Shown: positions 43,053 to 56,260 of the stretch, piece after piece | How the letters are laid out: each line of letters starts with the position of its first letter | How positions within the stretch are numbered: position 1 is the first letter of the stretch | Assembly: GCA_964023275.1 (NCBI GenBank) | Contig: OZ029916.1 | Location: 12,268,607-12,332,606, forward strand | DNA: 64,000 bases | Direction: 5' to 3' | DNA from: Norana najaformis | Taxonomy: Eukaryota; Annelida; Clitellata; Crassiclitellata; Hormogastridae | Made by a program: the position numbers and the translations under genes | Notes under the pieces: generated by a model | Databases searched by the model: none | What the model was told of the DNA's origin: nothing | What the model saw: only the letters and a program-made list of their open reading frames with translations

Positions 43053-45655
43053 CACTGGCCAACACATAATTTGTTGCCTCAAATGTTAGAACTGTTTCTG
43101 GGTATATTTGACCTGCTGATTCCAGAAAAGGCACCAGTTTTCTCCCAGCAGGTCTAGTTTTCGAGATATAGAACATTATGCCATATACCAGTCCTTGCCT
43201 CTGCTCGCCCATAAAACATAAGGCTATAGCTATAATTATGTAGTGCTCAATTTATTATGTGATACACTAAATAAACATAATAATACAAATACTTAAAAGA
43301 AAATGGTAGTACCTGAAACTGTACTTATATGATACCAAACAGAACAAGTTTGTTATAAAAATTTCAAGTCATTCGACACCGAAGAAGCTCCTTTTGTACG
43401 ATTTCCGAGTGTGGCATCTGCCGGAACAATCGCGCATAATATTCCAGCAATAGTCCTGCCATCATGTGTGCATCCCATCTTCCTTGATATCGATTTTCCA
43501 TTGTTTTGATGTCTTGGTGAAATCTTTCACCTTGCTCTTCGCTGAAGTCACCAAGATTCTCTGGAAAGCGATCTAAGTGACTGTGGAGATAATGGACTTT
43601 AATGCTCATGTTGCAGCCAAGCTTGTTGAAATGAAGAAGCATATCCTCTACTAGTTGTGCATAATTGTCTGCCTTCTTGTTGCCAAGAAAATGTTTAGTT
43701 ACAAGAACAAAGGAAGACCAGGCACAAGATTCGATTTCATTCATTGATGGTATGAAAAGTGGGTCATTCATAAGTTGCCTGATCTGTGGACCATCGAAGA
43801 TTCCAGCCTTCAATTTTTCCATTGTAATTCCTGGTAACTCGTGTACTATGTATTCGAAGCATGAACCTTCTTTATTCAAAGCCCTGACAAATTGTTTCAT
43901 CAGGCCTAGCTTTATATGTAGTGGTGGCAGTATGATCCTATCTCGTGCCACCAAAGATTCCTTGATTACATTTTGAGCTCCAACCACCATGTCTTTCTTC
44001 GAAGGCCAATCTTTTCTTGTCCAATGTTCATGCTTGGCTCTACTGTCCCAAAGACACAAAAAGCAGGGATACTTTGTGTAGCCACTTTGTTGACCAAGGA
44101 GGAAATTTACCATCTTCAAGTCTACACAAATTACCCATTGATGTTCTTTGTATTTTATCTTTTCCAGTACTAAAGAGATGGCATTGTACTCTTCTTTCAT
44201 CCTGGTGGAGTGACCGATTGGAATAGAACCAAATTTGTTGCCGTTATTTAAAAGCACACATTTCAGACTACGTTTTTGAACTGTCGATAAAAAGACGCCA
44301 CTCATCTGGGCTGTAATCCGACAGACCAATTTTCTTCAATAAGTTGCTGATGTCATTACAGAATACTAGGTTGTTGTCTTCGGTAAAGAATGGCAGCAAA
44401 TCCTTTTCTCTGTTTCTATAAATTGTAATTTTCGTTCCAGGCTGAAGTGCATTCTTTTCCTTTAGTCTGGACGCAAGCAATTCAGAGGACTCTTTGGAAA
44501 GATTTAAGTCCCTGATCAGATCACTCAACTCTTTTTGGTCAAAACGTTCACTGTGTGAAGTTGATTGGAAATCACTGTCACTGCCCCCACTTTCTTCACT
44601 TTCGTCATCTTGTCCGATATTGGACATGCAAGTCTCATCGTCTGAGAGCTGAGGTAGTTCGCGAAAAGGTGGAACTGGTACAATATCCGAATGCGGAACA
44701 GGTCTCCTGGCTGAAGGTATATCAGGGTAAGACAACTTGTGACGATTATTTCGATTGATGCCTATGATATTAACCATACAAAAGTAACAGTCGTCGAAGT
44801 GGTTTATCTGTTCCCTCCAAACCATCGGTACACCAAATTTCAGGCAGCTTCTCTTTCCAATTGTCCAGTGGCGCAATTGTTCAATACAAGTTTTGCATAC
44901 TGTATGAGGAGCCCATTGCTTATCTTGATCTCCAAGTTTGACACCAAAATAACCTACATATGCTCTTTTTACAAACTCAGAAATCGGTTTCCTGTTTGCT
45001 TTTAGTGTGTATTCCCCACAAATGTAGCAGAATATGTCTGGATGGTTAATGCAGCTCCGTCTGGAAGTAGCCATAACCTTAAGGATGTTCGCATCTGAGG
45101 AATTAAATGACTAACCTAAAAAATAGTAAGAACATGTAGTTATTTAATGCTCACATTCACAGATTGTTCTTGTGACCAACTCTTAATATGCCCTAAGACG
45201 ACTGCGGCTGCTCTAGCTTTCAGGAGGCGGTTTATATAGGCTATAAATGCTGACTTCAGCATAATCTATTTACATAGTTCAAAACCATGAAACGCTGTAT
45301 AAGCACAAATAAATTCTAAATGAGGCCATGAATTTAGTGCTGAGTAAGCTGTAGGCTACGGAATAGTTATTTCGTTGAATCAGCAATATCTCAGCACGCG
45401 GCAAGATATGCTGATTTTACATTATAAGGATGTAGGCATTATATGAATCAGCAAGAATTATAATTAGCCATAAATAAAGCTTATTATGACATTTTAGTTT
45501 TGCCAAAGACATCGTTTAAAGAGTGGACTGGGTTTTCTTTACAAAATCGACGCACTCAATCCAATGACATTTTCTGAATCAGCGCCCAAAATTACCCCAA
45601 GAACAGGTCTAAAACCGAAGGCAACAAGAAAAAAAAATTTTTCTGTTGGCCAGTG
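43053..45655 (-). mobile_element. 2.6 kb DNA transposon, duplicate copy, gene broken
   Basis: Has the same ends as 16456-19056 (CACTGGCCAACA at 43053, TGTTGGCCAGTG ending 45655). The duplicate is 2 bp longer because of two single-base insertions that both fall in the transposase gene. Confidence 0.87.
43364..45074 (-). pseudogene. Transposase gene, duplicate copy with two frameshifts
   Basis: The ATG at 45074 opens a frame that is lost at about 44275, where a T-run has one T more than in the intact copy, just after residue D264. The rest continues in another frame. A second inserted C near 43455 changes the last 28 or so residues. One substitution (Lys to Glu) lies in the HKLPGI segment. Both insertions are in mononucleotide runs, so sequencing or assembly error is possible. 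Confidence 0.88.
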
Positions 45656-46412
45656 TAATATATAATATATAATATAAAATATATAATATATAATATAAAA
45701 TATATAATATATAATATAAAATATATAATATATAATAAATAATATATAATATATAATATATAATATATAATATATAATATATAATATATAATATATAATA
45801 TATAATATATAATATATAATATATAATATATAATATATAATATATAATATATAATATATAATATATAATATATAATATATAATATATAATATATAATATA
45901 TAATATATAATATATAATATATAATATATAATATATAATATATAATATATAATATATAATATATAATATATAATATATAATATATAATATATAATATATA
46001 ATATATAATATATAATATATAATATATAATATATAATATATAATATGTAATATATAATATATAATATATAATATGTAATATATAATATATAATATATAAT
46101 ATATAATATATAATATATAATATATAATATATAATATATAATATATAATTATATATAATATATAATATATAATATATATAATATATAATATATAATATAT
46201 AATATATATATATAATATATAATATATAATATATAATATATAATATATAATATATAATATATAATATATAATATATAATATATAATATATAATATATAAT
46301 ATATAATATATAATATATAATATATAATATATAATATATAATATATAATATATAATAATATATAATATATAATAATATATAATATATAATATACAAGATA
46401 TAATATACAATA
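45656..46412. repeat. (ATATAAT)n heptanucleotide array, duplicate copy
   Basis: The same 7-bp array as at 19057-19780, about 33 bp longer, with an extra ATAAAT-type interruption near 45740. Long minus-strand open frames here are again artefacts of the repeat. Confidence 0.95.
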
Positions 46413-47461
46413 TATCAGACACCACGTGTATATCACGATGGCCTCTATAGTTATAGATACATTAACACGTTTGTGTTCGGCTACATGTATATTATCACTG
46501 TTGGCCTTGCATCAGCGCGCGTTGCTGACCACATGTACAGGGCGTGGCTTATATGTCCTTATTGGACATATTAGTATTAGCCACTCATTGTGCACTCTGG
46601 AGATTTGCTGTTGCGTCCTCCAGAAAGCGCATTATGACTTTTCGTCTTTCTGATGAGGTGAAACAGATCTCGGTTGGAATGCGACTGGGAACCACTCTGT
46701 GCGAGCCACATCTGTGTCACTGTGGCGAAGGAGTCGAGCCAGAGGGCTTCACAGTCTAGTCTGCAGAATGAGTGCTGACAGATAACAACGACATATAACA
46801 TGCTTAACGACATTATATGGAAAGCGCCTGGCTCAGAAAGAATCGTTGGGGAAGATGGAAAATTACCAGACGGCGGGCGTGACTCTTATTCCATGGTCTC
46901 GCGGAACGTCTCTCACGTGGGATGCGACAGTTTCAGACACATTTGCAGCATCACAACTAGGATTTGCTTCAACCGGCCTATGTGACATGCAACTGGCTTG
47001 AGATAATCTAACGGTTTTCATCGTTTGCTTGTTTCAAGCTAACTAAATAATAATATTTTCCTGATTTCTGTTTGCCAACCCAATTACCATATCAAGTACT
47101 GGGTTATCTATTGCCATCACCTCCAATTTTCCATTTAATTATTGGCTTTCTGCTTGAACATTTGCGGTCGGAAAGCTCTTAACTGAAACATTTGCAAACG
47201 TGCAACTTCAACTTATTTCTCGGTTTGTAAACTGCCTAGACTTTACTACGCTTGCTCTTATTTACATAACAGTTCGCAAATTAATTTTGTGTCCATTCAC
47301 ATTGATTTATCATGCATAACCGCCCTTGTCTAAATTGCATCTCCAAGGGCACACTTCTCAATTTATTCAATTCGTATTCAACGGTTCCGTGCACAGACAG
47401 CATAATACGCTAACTTCATCTTCATATATAGTTTTGACTACTGTGCCATAAATTTCGAATC

Positions 47462-47881
47462 TCATGACCTCAGGCACACCTCCATCCCTCTTGGGACAAT
47501 TTTCATTAGATATGAATACGACCCACATCCCAAGCAAATCTTTCTATGATCCGGGCCAGAGTTTTGCTCTCTACGAGACTTATCAAACTTCCAACCTGAC
47601 TTAAAGTCTGCTATTGGTTGATATTTGTCTTTAACCCAACCTCCAGATTGTTTGTTCTCAACTAATTTAGCCCTTTTTACATCTTGACCATGTGTGTTAT
47701 CGTTTCTGTTTGGGTTTGTTCCCTTTGATTTTCCTCTTTGGACCCCAATCTCTGGTATGCAACAATCACAATCCTCCATGAACCCTGGCATCCTCATGTA
47801 TTTTGAATTTCCATGGCTTTCCTCACGTTCTGCACCTGCATGATTTAAACGTTCCCTAGTTCCAGTTGAATGTTCTCTCAT
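47462..47881 (-). CDS. Hypothetical 139-residue protein, duplicate copy
   Basis: Identical in translation to the frame at 20830-21249, with the same DCDCC and damaged knuckle-like CLGCGSY segment. No additional evidence of function. Confidence 0.33.
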   Translation of the reverse strand: MREHSTGTRERLNHAGAEREESHGNSKYMRMPGFMEDCDCCIPEIGVQRGKSKGTNPNRNDNTHGQDVKRAKLVENKQSGGWVKDKYQPIADFKSGWKFDKSRREQNSGPDHRKICLGCGSYSYLMKIVPRGMEVCLRS

Positions 47882-48482
47882 CCTCAACTCGTGTTACATT
47901 TCGTATTTACGTCTCTCTCTTTTCGTTTCTCCTCAAATTTCATTGCCTGCATTACGTCAACGTCACAGTTAACAGGCTAACGTAAAGCTCAGCCAAAAAC
48001 ACGAAGTAGCGTAGACTGCTGCACCAGGTTCCAGTCAGTATTGAAAATCTATGCGCTGGAAATAGATTCTCAGCACAGATTCACACGAAGAACCTACTCA
48101 CGCCCCGACAGCCACTAAATCAGACTCTTACTGACAAATGGATCTCGAAATATGGAACTCAATCCCGCGGACGAGCATCTCAGATATATCTAGCGGTCTA
48201 GTCTCATTGTAACTAATTCTCTTTATCTACCTTTAGCCAAAGATGCTTCATCTATATAGATTACGTAATTATTTAATTAGATGCCTAAGTGCGCTCTGTA
48301 ATAACTTGAGCCCGCTATGTGTTACAAACATTGATATCATGTTGCAATACACCTTAAACTCAAGCGCTTACTCTTATCATCAGTTTATAAATAGTGTATT
48401 TTATTTTTATGTTTTATTAAGAATAATTCACAGTAATTCGTCCAAACATATCATTTACAAAGTTAGGAAGCGCCACATATTT

Positions 48483-50372
48483 TGGGGGCTCGTCCGGGAT
48501 AAGTTAGAGTACCAACCAGTTGGAATTTGTCGTATAGTTTGGTTAGGTTTACCACTGAAACTTGAAATAAGGCGTGAGTGCTGATAACTTATTTCCAGTA
48601 TTGGTTTTCAATAGTTAGTATTGGACGCGGTGCGATTTATCTGTGGGCTGAGTTTCTTGGCTAGCCGCTGAATAAATATTTGTGACGTAGGTGATACGGA
48701 ATTACGTCCGTAAGTAGGGGCAACATTTAGTGTGAGTTTAGAAGAGAAAAGGCAGAGAGAGGAGCGGGAATATGAGGATAGAACATGAGATTAGGTTCAG
48801 AGAGCTGGAACTGCAGAGAGAATGAGAAATTCAGAGATCAGAAAGTAGAAAAAGTTTGAATGACGTCGGTCAAGAGAGAGAAAATAGGCATATGGATTTC
48901 GCTAAATACATTAAGCTTCGTACTTTCAAAGCCTATCTGTTGAGATTTGAACGTACCTGCATCGCATATGGGGTGACGGAAGACAAATGGGCAATAACGC
49001 TGGCACGTTTACTAGATGGTAGAGCTCTTTAAGTATACCAGAGGCTAAATGCAGATGATTCAGGATTATGGAAAGCTGAAGGAGCAACTGCTGGAAAGAG
49101 TTAAATTAACTGAAGGTGGTTATAGGAAGAGATTCAAGCAAAGCTTAATCGAAACTGGTGAAACACCAGGGCAGTTTGTAGAGAGATTGCGCCGTTAGTT
49201 GAAACAATGGATGACTATGGCTGGATTAAAGCAGATCAATGATGACCTTGAAACATGATCCACTTTTGTAACATGATGAAGTGGATTGAGAATTTTCCTC
49301 AATGAGAAATGGAAAATGTCCTTACATGATATGTTGGTCTGTGCTGAATCATATTCAAAGGCTCACGGGTATGAAGAAAATAAGTGAGGCCAGAAAAGTA
49401 AACCCAAGGATTTGAACCGGACACAACGTAATGAGAATCAAACTAAATCCAATGAACATAGTCAATCGGTCTAAAGACAACGTTCCAACGGAGAACAGAT
49501 TTTAAGTCAAATTGAAGGTTTGACAACTCTAATATAGGTCAAAACTCTGATAAAGAGAATGTTAAGGGCTGTTGAGAATGCGGGTCTTACGGGTCATAGA
49601 ATTGCAATCTGTCCAAAGAGAGACAAAGGTGGAAAACACATATTGTGGCTTTTGTTCAAAAGGGACATGAGATTGAAAGGATCGATGATAATTGAAGAGT
49701 CGGAAGCTAAGATAGCTTTTTGTAACAGGAAATTCAGTGAGACACAGGTTATACAGGGCGAGTATAATTGGAGAGGCCATGGTGAATGGCCATAAAGTGA
49801 GCTGCCTTTAAGATTAGGAAGCATCGTTTAGTGTTGTTAAAGGCCAGTTTAGTTAAACGTTAGCAGTACACTGGCAGAAGAAACAAATGCTGTTTGGCTG
49901 ACTGGTCATTTAAATTGTTTCCTACTGCTAATATGGAAATAAAAGGTGAATATTTAAATGAAAAGATGGAGGTGTAAGATGCAGAAGGAAAATGAAACGT
50001 TGACTAAGTGTTGGAAGTCAGTCTGAATCATTCGAGGTTCTCACAGTGAAGAAGGGATTATTGTATAGGAGGTTGAAAGAAGTCGAGAGTGCAGAAGAGA
50101 CTAGGAGGCTTAGTGCCTAAGATTTTGAAATCAAAGGTTGTGGAAGTAGGTTATAATGCATTATTGTCAGCTCACTTGGGAGTCAAGAAAAAGATTGATA
50201 AGATCAGTCGGAAATTTCGTTGACCTGTCAACATCAAACGTTTGTTATGACCTGTGATGTTTTCCAACGAAATGCAAGCAAGCAAGTGATAAGTCGAACA
50301 CCGATAGGTCACTTGCGATTTGGTAGATGTGCCATATATGATGATCTCAGTTGACATAATTGTAGCAAACCT
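48483..50372 (+). mobile_element. Decayed Gypsy-like element, duplicate copy
   Basis: Duplicate of 21851-23740, with the proline-tRNA primer site at 48483-48500 and the same gag, protease and integrase fragments in the same broken frames. The RT is missing here too, so the internal deletion predates the duplication. Confidence 0.72.
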
Positions 50373-50821
50373 CCATTTATTGCGCATTTGATTATAATAT
50401 CGTGAGTTGTGTTTACATACTTACTAGCGTTGAATTGAGTGAACAGACTAGTTAAAGTAGATGATGATTAAGATTTAGATTTAAGATTAGCCGGCCAGCT
50501 ACAAAATATGTATGCCAGCTTAGGTAGTTAGATTTCTGTCAGTCAGTAGCTGGACGTTTGGGTGATATTGACGTTAAATGGGATTACCACAGATGGTGAA
50601 TCTGCAGAATTTAAGATGCCGTTGATTTCAGAAACAGCTGTCTACCATGGAAACCAAATCGGGTGATCGTATGATGTCCACGTCACGCTTCGATCTGCGA
50701 AGGGTATTTAAAACGAGCAGTCTTGTGATGGACACTGAGGTGATTAGACCGTGTCAACTGCCGTCACATTTCTTGTGTGAGAGTCGAGTTTTTCCAGTAA
50801 TTTAAGCGGACTTAATTACTT

Positions 50822-53800
50822 TGTAACCTAGTCTGATAAGGTTCGTCAGCCACTATAGCTTGCCTATAGTAAAACAGGGAGGAGACCCGACCGACGTATC
50901 TTTTGAACGTAGACTCGGAACCGACCTGGGCTGATGAATCAAAGTCCTCCGTGCCCACCTTCACGTGGTGCAGACTGTTAGTACCCTTTTCATTATGAGA
51001 AGGGAAACGAACGGGCACGGCAGGCAAAACCAGGGGAAGGCAATGGCAAACCACCCCTGTGAAAGTGCCAAGAAAACCGTCATGAGAAAAGACAATTCAT
51101 GCAAAACAATAGTCGCAGATGGTGAGACTCCCAGGCCGGAGAGCGACTTAACAGCTACTGGGAAAGAGCGAGATGGAGAGTCAAGAGCAATCCGGTCTAA
51201 TGAAGCAACGGGACTAAAGCCGAAAGGATGTCCAGAGGCGGATCGCACCAGTAAGCAAAGACTCAACCTGAGCTGCAAGCAGAAGATGAAGATAGGTACA
51301 TGGAATGTGCGCAGTATGCAGAGCGGAAAGATGGACATCATACAGAGAGAGATGAAGCGACTTGAAATATGGGATTAAGCGAGACAAGGTGGAAAGGACA
51401 AGGACATTTCAATTGGAATGGTTATAAGATAATAATGTCAGGGCAGGAGGAAAAAGGACGAAATGGGGTGGCAATCATGTGTGACCAGACAAGTGCAAAC
51501 GCAATAATGGGATATGACACGGTGAGCGACAGAATACTGAGCGTAAGATTTCGGGGAAAGAAAGTTAATATAACAATTGTACAGATGTATGCACCAACAT
51601 CGATAGCAAAAGAAGAAGAGCATGAAGAGTTCTACAATGAACTGCAAAGTAAAATAGACAGAATCCCTAAGGGATATATAATAATGGTTATTGGTGACTT
51701 CATTGCGAAGGTGGGAAAGTGTGACGGAGGAGCAAGGGACACGATTGGAGGACATGGACTAGGAGAACAAAATGAAAACAAAAACGATGGAAACAGCTTG
51801 GGAATAATGAATACATGGTTCGAACAGCCAAAAAGACGACTGTACACTTGGACGTCACCAGATGGAAAATATCGGAATCAGATAGATTACATACTGATAA
51901 ACAAAAGATGGAAAAGTACGATAAGGGATGTAAGAACGAGACCAGGCGCGAACTGCGGAACTGATCATGAATTATTAGTGGCAACAGTGCAAACAAAACT
52001 GAAGAAATTGAAAAAAGGTGAAAGACTGAACAGGTATGACTGCAAAGGAATCACACCGGAATACAGAACGGAAATAAGGAATAGGTTTGAAATATTAGAG
52101 AGGGACGAGACGGTGATAGATGAAGACACGAACAATCTGTGGGAGAAGGTGAAGGGAATAATACTAGAAACTGCTGAGAAACACATTCCGAAGAAAACGA
52201 AAGTCACAACAACTCCGTGGCTATCGAAAAAGTCAAAAACAAGTTACGAGAAATGAATAGAGCATTCCAAAAGCAAGCACGTATAGACAAAGAAAAACAT
52301 CTAAATGCAATGTGCAAGGAAATGGAGGAAGAGGGAAAGAAAGGAAGAACTAAAGAAATGTTTTCAAAAGTGAGGGAAATAACGAGAAAATTCACACCAA
52401 GAATGGGATCACTGAGGTCAAGGAATGGACACATAATCGCAGACGAAGAGGAAATGAAGAACAGATGGAAAGAATACACAGAGGAGCTGTATAGTGAAGA
52501 CAGGAGAGTAATGAAAGAACGAATCGATACATCAGAACATGAAAAGGAACCGGACGTTCTGGAAGCAGAGGTGGAATGGGCAATTAGACAACTGAAGGAC
52601 AATAAAGCACCGGGTCCGGATGGGATACCCATAGAAATGGTAAAAGCAGGAGATGGCGCAATGACAAAGACAATAACAAAAATATGCAACATCATATGGA
52701 CAACCGGAAAATGGCCAGAGGATTGGAAGAGCTCAATCTTCATCCCTATATTCAAAAAAGGAGATGCGAGAGAGTTGGTGAAAACTACAGGACCATAGCA
52801 ATGATATCGCACATAAGCAAAATACTACTCAAAATAATACATGAAAGAATGGAGAACACAATAGAGAGGGAGCTTCCAGATAACCACTCGGGATCATATC
52901 GCCAACATGCGGTGGATAATGGAGAGACAAAAGGAGTATGGACAAAAACTATACATATGTTTCATTGACTATAGTAAGGCATTCGATTGCATTGATCATG
53001 AGCTGATGTGGAAAACCTTAATAGAAATGGGAATACCAAAGCACTTGATACAACTGCTTTGTCTCTTTGCCTCGATTGTACGAGGACCAGATTGCGGTAA
53101 TAAGAACTGAACTTGGAGATACTGAAAGAATCAAAATAAAGAAAGGAGTGAGGCAGGGATGCATTCTGTTCCCATTCCTATTTAACCTATATGCAGAAAG
53201 GATAATGAGGATGGCGGAAATGGATGAAGCAAAAGAGGGAGTAAAGATAGCGGGAAGAACACTGAATAATCTGAGATACGCAGATGACACAACACTATTA
53301 GCAGGCAAAAAAACAGATCTGGTAGAACTGATAAGAAGGCTGAAGAGAGAGAGCGAGAAAGCAGGACTATACTTCAATGTAAAGAAAACGAAGATCATGA
53401 CAACAGCTGAGGAGGGCAGTTTTACGGTGGATGGAGAGGAACTAGAGACGGTAACAAGCTTTACATTCTTGGGATCAGTAGTAGAAAGAGAAGGAAAGTG
53501 CGATATGGAAATAAACCGAAGGGTGGCGATTGGAAAAGCCGCAATGAATGGACTAGACAAAATATGGAAAGACAAACATGTGAGCACAGACACGAAAAAA
53601 AGATTGGTGAGGGTTAGTTACCAACAGTAACATACGGCAGTGAGACGTGGACAATGACCAAAAAAATGGAGAAAAAAATAAATGCTTGTGAAATGTGGAT
53701 ATGGAGGAAGATGCTGAGAACATCATGGACGTAGAAAAGGACAAATGAATGACGATCGGAATTGAGTAAGATGAGACGTTACAACAAACAATGCTAAAGT

Positions 53801-54112
53801 CAAAGCTGAGATTCTTTGGTCATATTAGGAGAGGGAAAGAGAAAACAAGGGAGGCCAAGGAAAAAATGGATGGACAAGATACACGAAGCAACTGGAATGA
53901 ACTTGGCACAGCTAAGGGACGCGACATTGGAAAGAAAGAAATGGAGAAGATTGATCATGACGGTCGCTAGAGCTCAAAGAGCTGACAGCACAAGGTGACA
54001 AGGTGAACCTACGAATATTCGAGTCTTAATTGCGACAGTTACCTGAAGGACTTACTGATCGAAAGATAGTAGAATCGGTCGGAAATCGAATTGTGAAAGT
54101 AGTCCGAAGCCA
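50822..54112 (+). mobile_element. RTE/BovB-like LINE, duplicate copy
   Basis: Duplicate of 24190-27480. Endonuclease 51286-52256, RT 52217-53630 (YADD 53277-53288), C-terminal segment 53816-53998. All open-frame lengths match the first copy, so the frameshifts are shared. Confidence 0.87.
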
Positions 54113-54127
54113 AAGACGTCGAACTAT

Positions 54128-54307
54128 ATACTCATATCGATACTTATACATATATATACATATATATACTATATATATATTATATATATATATACTATAC
54201 ATTATACTATATATTACTATATATATATACTATATATTATATATACTATATATTATATATACTATATATTATATATACTATATATGTACTATATTTATAT
54301 ATATACT
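54128..54307. repeat. AT-rich tract, duplicate copy
   Basis: Duplicate of the tract at 27496-27675, apparently unchanged in length, unlike the 7-bp array. Confidence 0.8.
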
Positions 54308-54476
54308 TATACCTATCAAATGTTAAGTATGTATTAAAAATGTGCGAGTCGGAGTCTTCTGCCAGCGTCGCCATATTATTTTCAGACGTATGCAAACGTA
54401 GGTGGGAGGAGACAGTAGAACTTAAGGATATCAAAGTTACTGAACTTATCAATCACATCAGAAGAGATAATAAGCT

Positions 54477-54958
54477 GCCTGGTTTGTTAAGAACAGCTGA
54501 AAATTTAAGTAAGACTCATGAAGAAGTCAAACAGGACACTAGTTCACTTAATGCAAATTAAGAAAAGAATGGAAGTGACTTGTCGATTGGCTCAGAGAGA
54601 GAGATTGAGCAACCTTCCTTCGACACATCTAGGTTCACTTCTAATGTCATAAACATCTAAACTTCTACGTCTTAAACATCCTTGGGTTTCGATACTCCCA
54701 CAAACGCTCTCCGTTTCTCTTTCCATTTTCAAACATTGATTCGACAGTTATTTCTCTATTTCCCCTTTCATCGTATTCAACCCCACTCTGGTCAGTAAAC
54801 TCCTTGTTTCCATTATATACCATTGCTTAAGCCACTCAATTCTGAGCCAATCAACAAGTCACTTGCACTCTTTTCTTAATTTGCATTTATTTATCTAATG
54901 TCCTTTTAACTTCTTCCTATATATCACTTAAAATTTTCAGTCTTTCTTAACAAATCAG
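54477..54958. repeat. Foldback repeat, duplicate copy
   Basis: Duplicate of the foldback at 27845-28326, with arms at 54477-54607 and 54834-54958. Confidence 0.73.
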
Positions 54959-55110
54959 TTAGCGTATGTTTCTTTAACTCCTTCATTTTACAGTTTGACA
55001 ACTTGCACCATGACTACTAAATTCAACTAACTGATTGCACAGCACATCATTGCTAAACAACTGTAATTAAAAACATTAACAATATCTTTAAAAGTCCAGG
55101 ATCAGTTGCT

Positions 55111-55640
55111 CAACAAGTACCCGTCTCTTCCTCTGGTTCACTCGGTTTACCTCAAGACGATTATCAAGAGCTTACTAGATCTTTTGAAGTATGATGAGTA
55201 CGGCTGGAGGTCATCCGAGGTCTTCAAAATCTTCAAAATGGATTCTCCTAAAATTTTATATCCTTGATGCTTATCTTGATAACTTCGAGAAGAACATGGC
55301 AGCGTACTCGGGGAGCAAGGCGAGCGCTTCTACCTTTGAACGTCGCTACGAAGGAGAGCAAAACGAGAATATGATGGCAGACTATATTTGGGTGCTGACT
55401 GGTGAAAGTGATTTACAATATAATTGTAAATCTTGAAAACCTACTCACTTAAATCTTTAGTGGTAATTTTTGTATAACTATAGCGTAAATACATGTTAAT
55501 TCATATGGTTTTTAAAGTTTATTTGCACGAAAACACGCAAATTCGCCCGTCTCTTCTTTTGCATTTCGAAATATTATAGTCCTGGTCAAAAAAGCAGTTT
55601 GAAGGGAATAACAGTAATTTTCTATACTTTTACGGCATAT
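55111..55640 (+). pseudogene. Transposase remnant, second family, duplicate copy
   Basis: Duplicate of 28479-28959, but it continues past the block end with GCAGTTTGAAGGGAATA and TTTCTATACTTTTACG. These match the 3' flank of the family copy at 7870-7930. This copy therefore keeps more of the element's 3' end than the one at 28479-28959. Confidence 0.7.
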
Positions 55641-55689
55641 ACACAGGCACAAAAATTGTTTCACTTAGTGTAATAAGTATTAAGCCGTC

Positions 55690-56260
55690 GAACGCCTACC
55701 ATGAATCTATGACTTCCAACTCACTGCTTCCGTGCTGGAGACCACAATTAAAATATCGTCTGCCATGCATTTGCATGCATTCCGTTAAGTCTAGAAAGAG
55801 CCAAGCGTTGCATTCGGGTAAAGGCGTCGCAATAGCATCTGGATGGGCGGAATCTTTCCGTCGAAGTTGGAATAGCCCCCGAGCAGACCAACGTCATTGT
55901 TGCGCGTCGAATGAGCAGTCTGAGTTGTGCCTACATCACATATTCCTCTTCGACTGCTGTCAGAAGCTTTAGATCTCGTGAGGCTTTGAAACTTAGGATG
56001 GGATGGTCATTCTTTGCCGCGAACTAAAAATTTAATTTGCATTCTTGCCCATACGTGGATGCAATAAGATCAACGCGATCTGCAGTTCAGTTCGGTTGAA
56101 CATGTGCAGAGTCGCTGCTGCGGAGCGGACTTCACGGATGCGACCCAGAGCACGGACGAGTGTTCTTGACATCAAATTGACGGTTGCGCCGCTGTCCAGC
56201 AGAAATCGGTTCAGTCTGTTTTCGATTCTCATGCTCGGTCGTTGCTAGACGCGTCGAGTG
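55690..56260 (-). mobile_element. Decayed Gypsy-like protease and RT fragment
   Basis: On the minus strand, 56232-56032 encodes a retropepsin start with FLLDSGATVNLMSRTLVRAL, where DSG is the catalytic triad. Lower coordinates carry an RT palm box read as MADDILIV near 55770, with frameshifts between. The order protease then RT fits Gypsy. No LTR, RNase H or integrase was seen. Only part of each domain is left. Confidence 0.66.

Larger units (their letters stand above)
42984..55593. repeat. Duplicated block B', second copy
   Basis: Parallel to 16387-28959, with offset 26597 rising to 26599 through two one-base insertions and to 26632 through the longer 7-bp array. Similarity ends after CCTGGTCAAAAAA, beyond which the two copies run into unrelated sequence. 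Confidence 0.93.

Noticed and set aside
45539-46425. Minus-strand open frames of up to 285 codons
   Set aside because: The same repeat artefact in the duplicate array.
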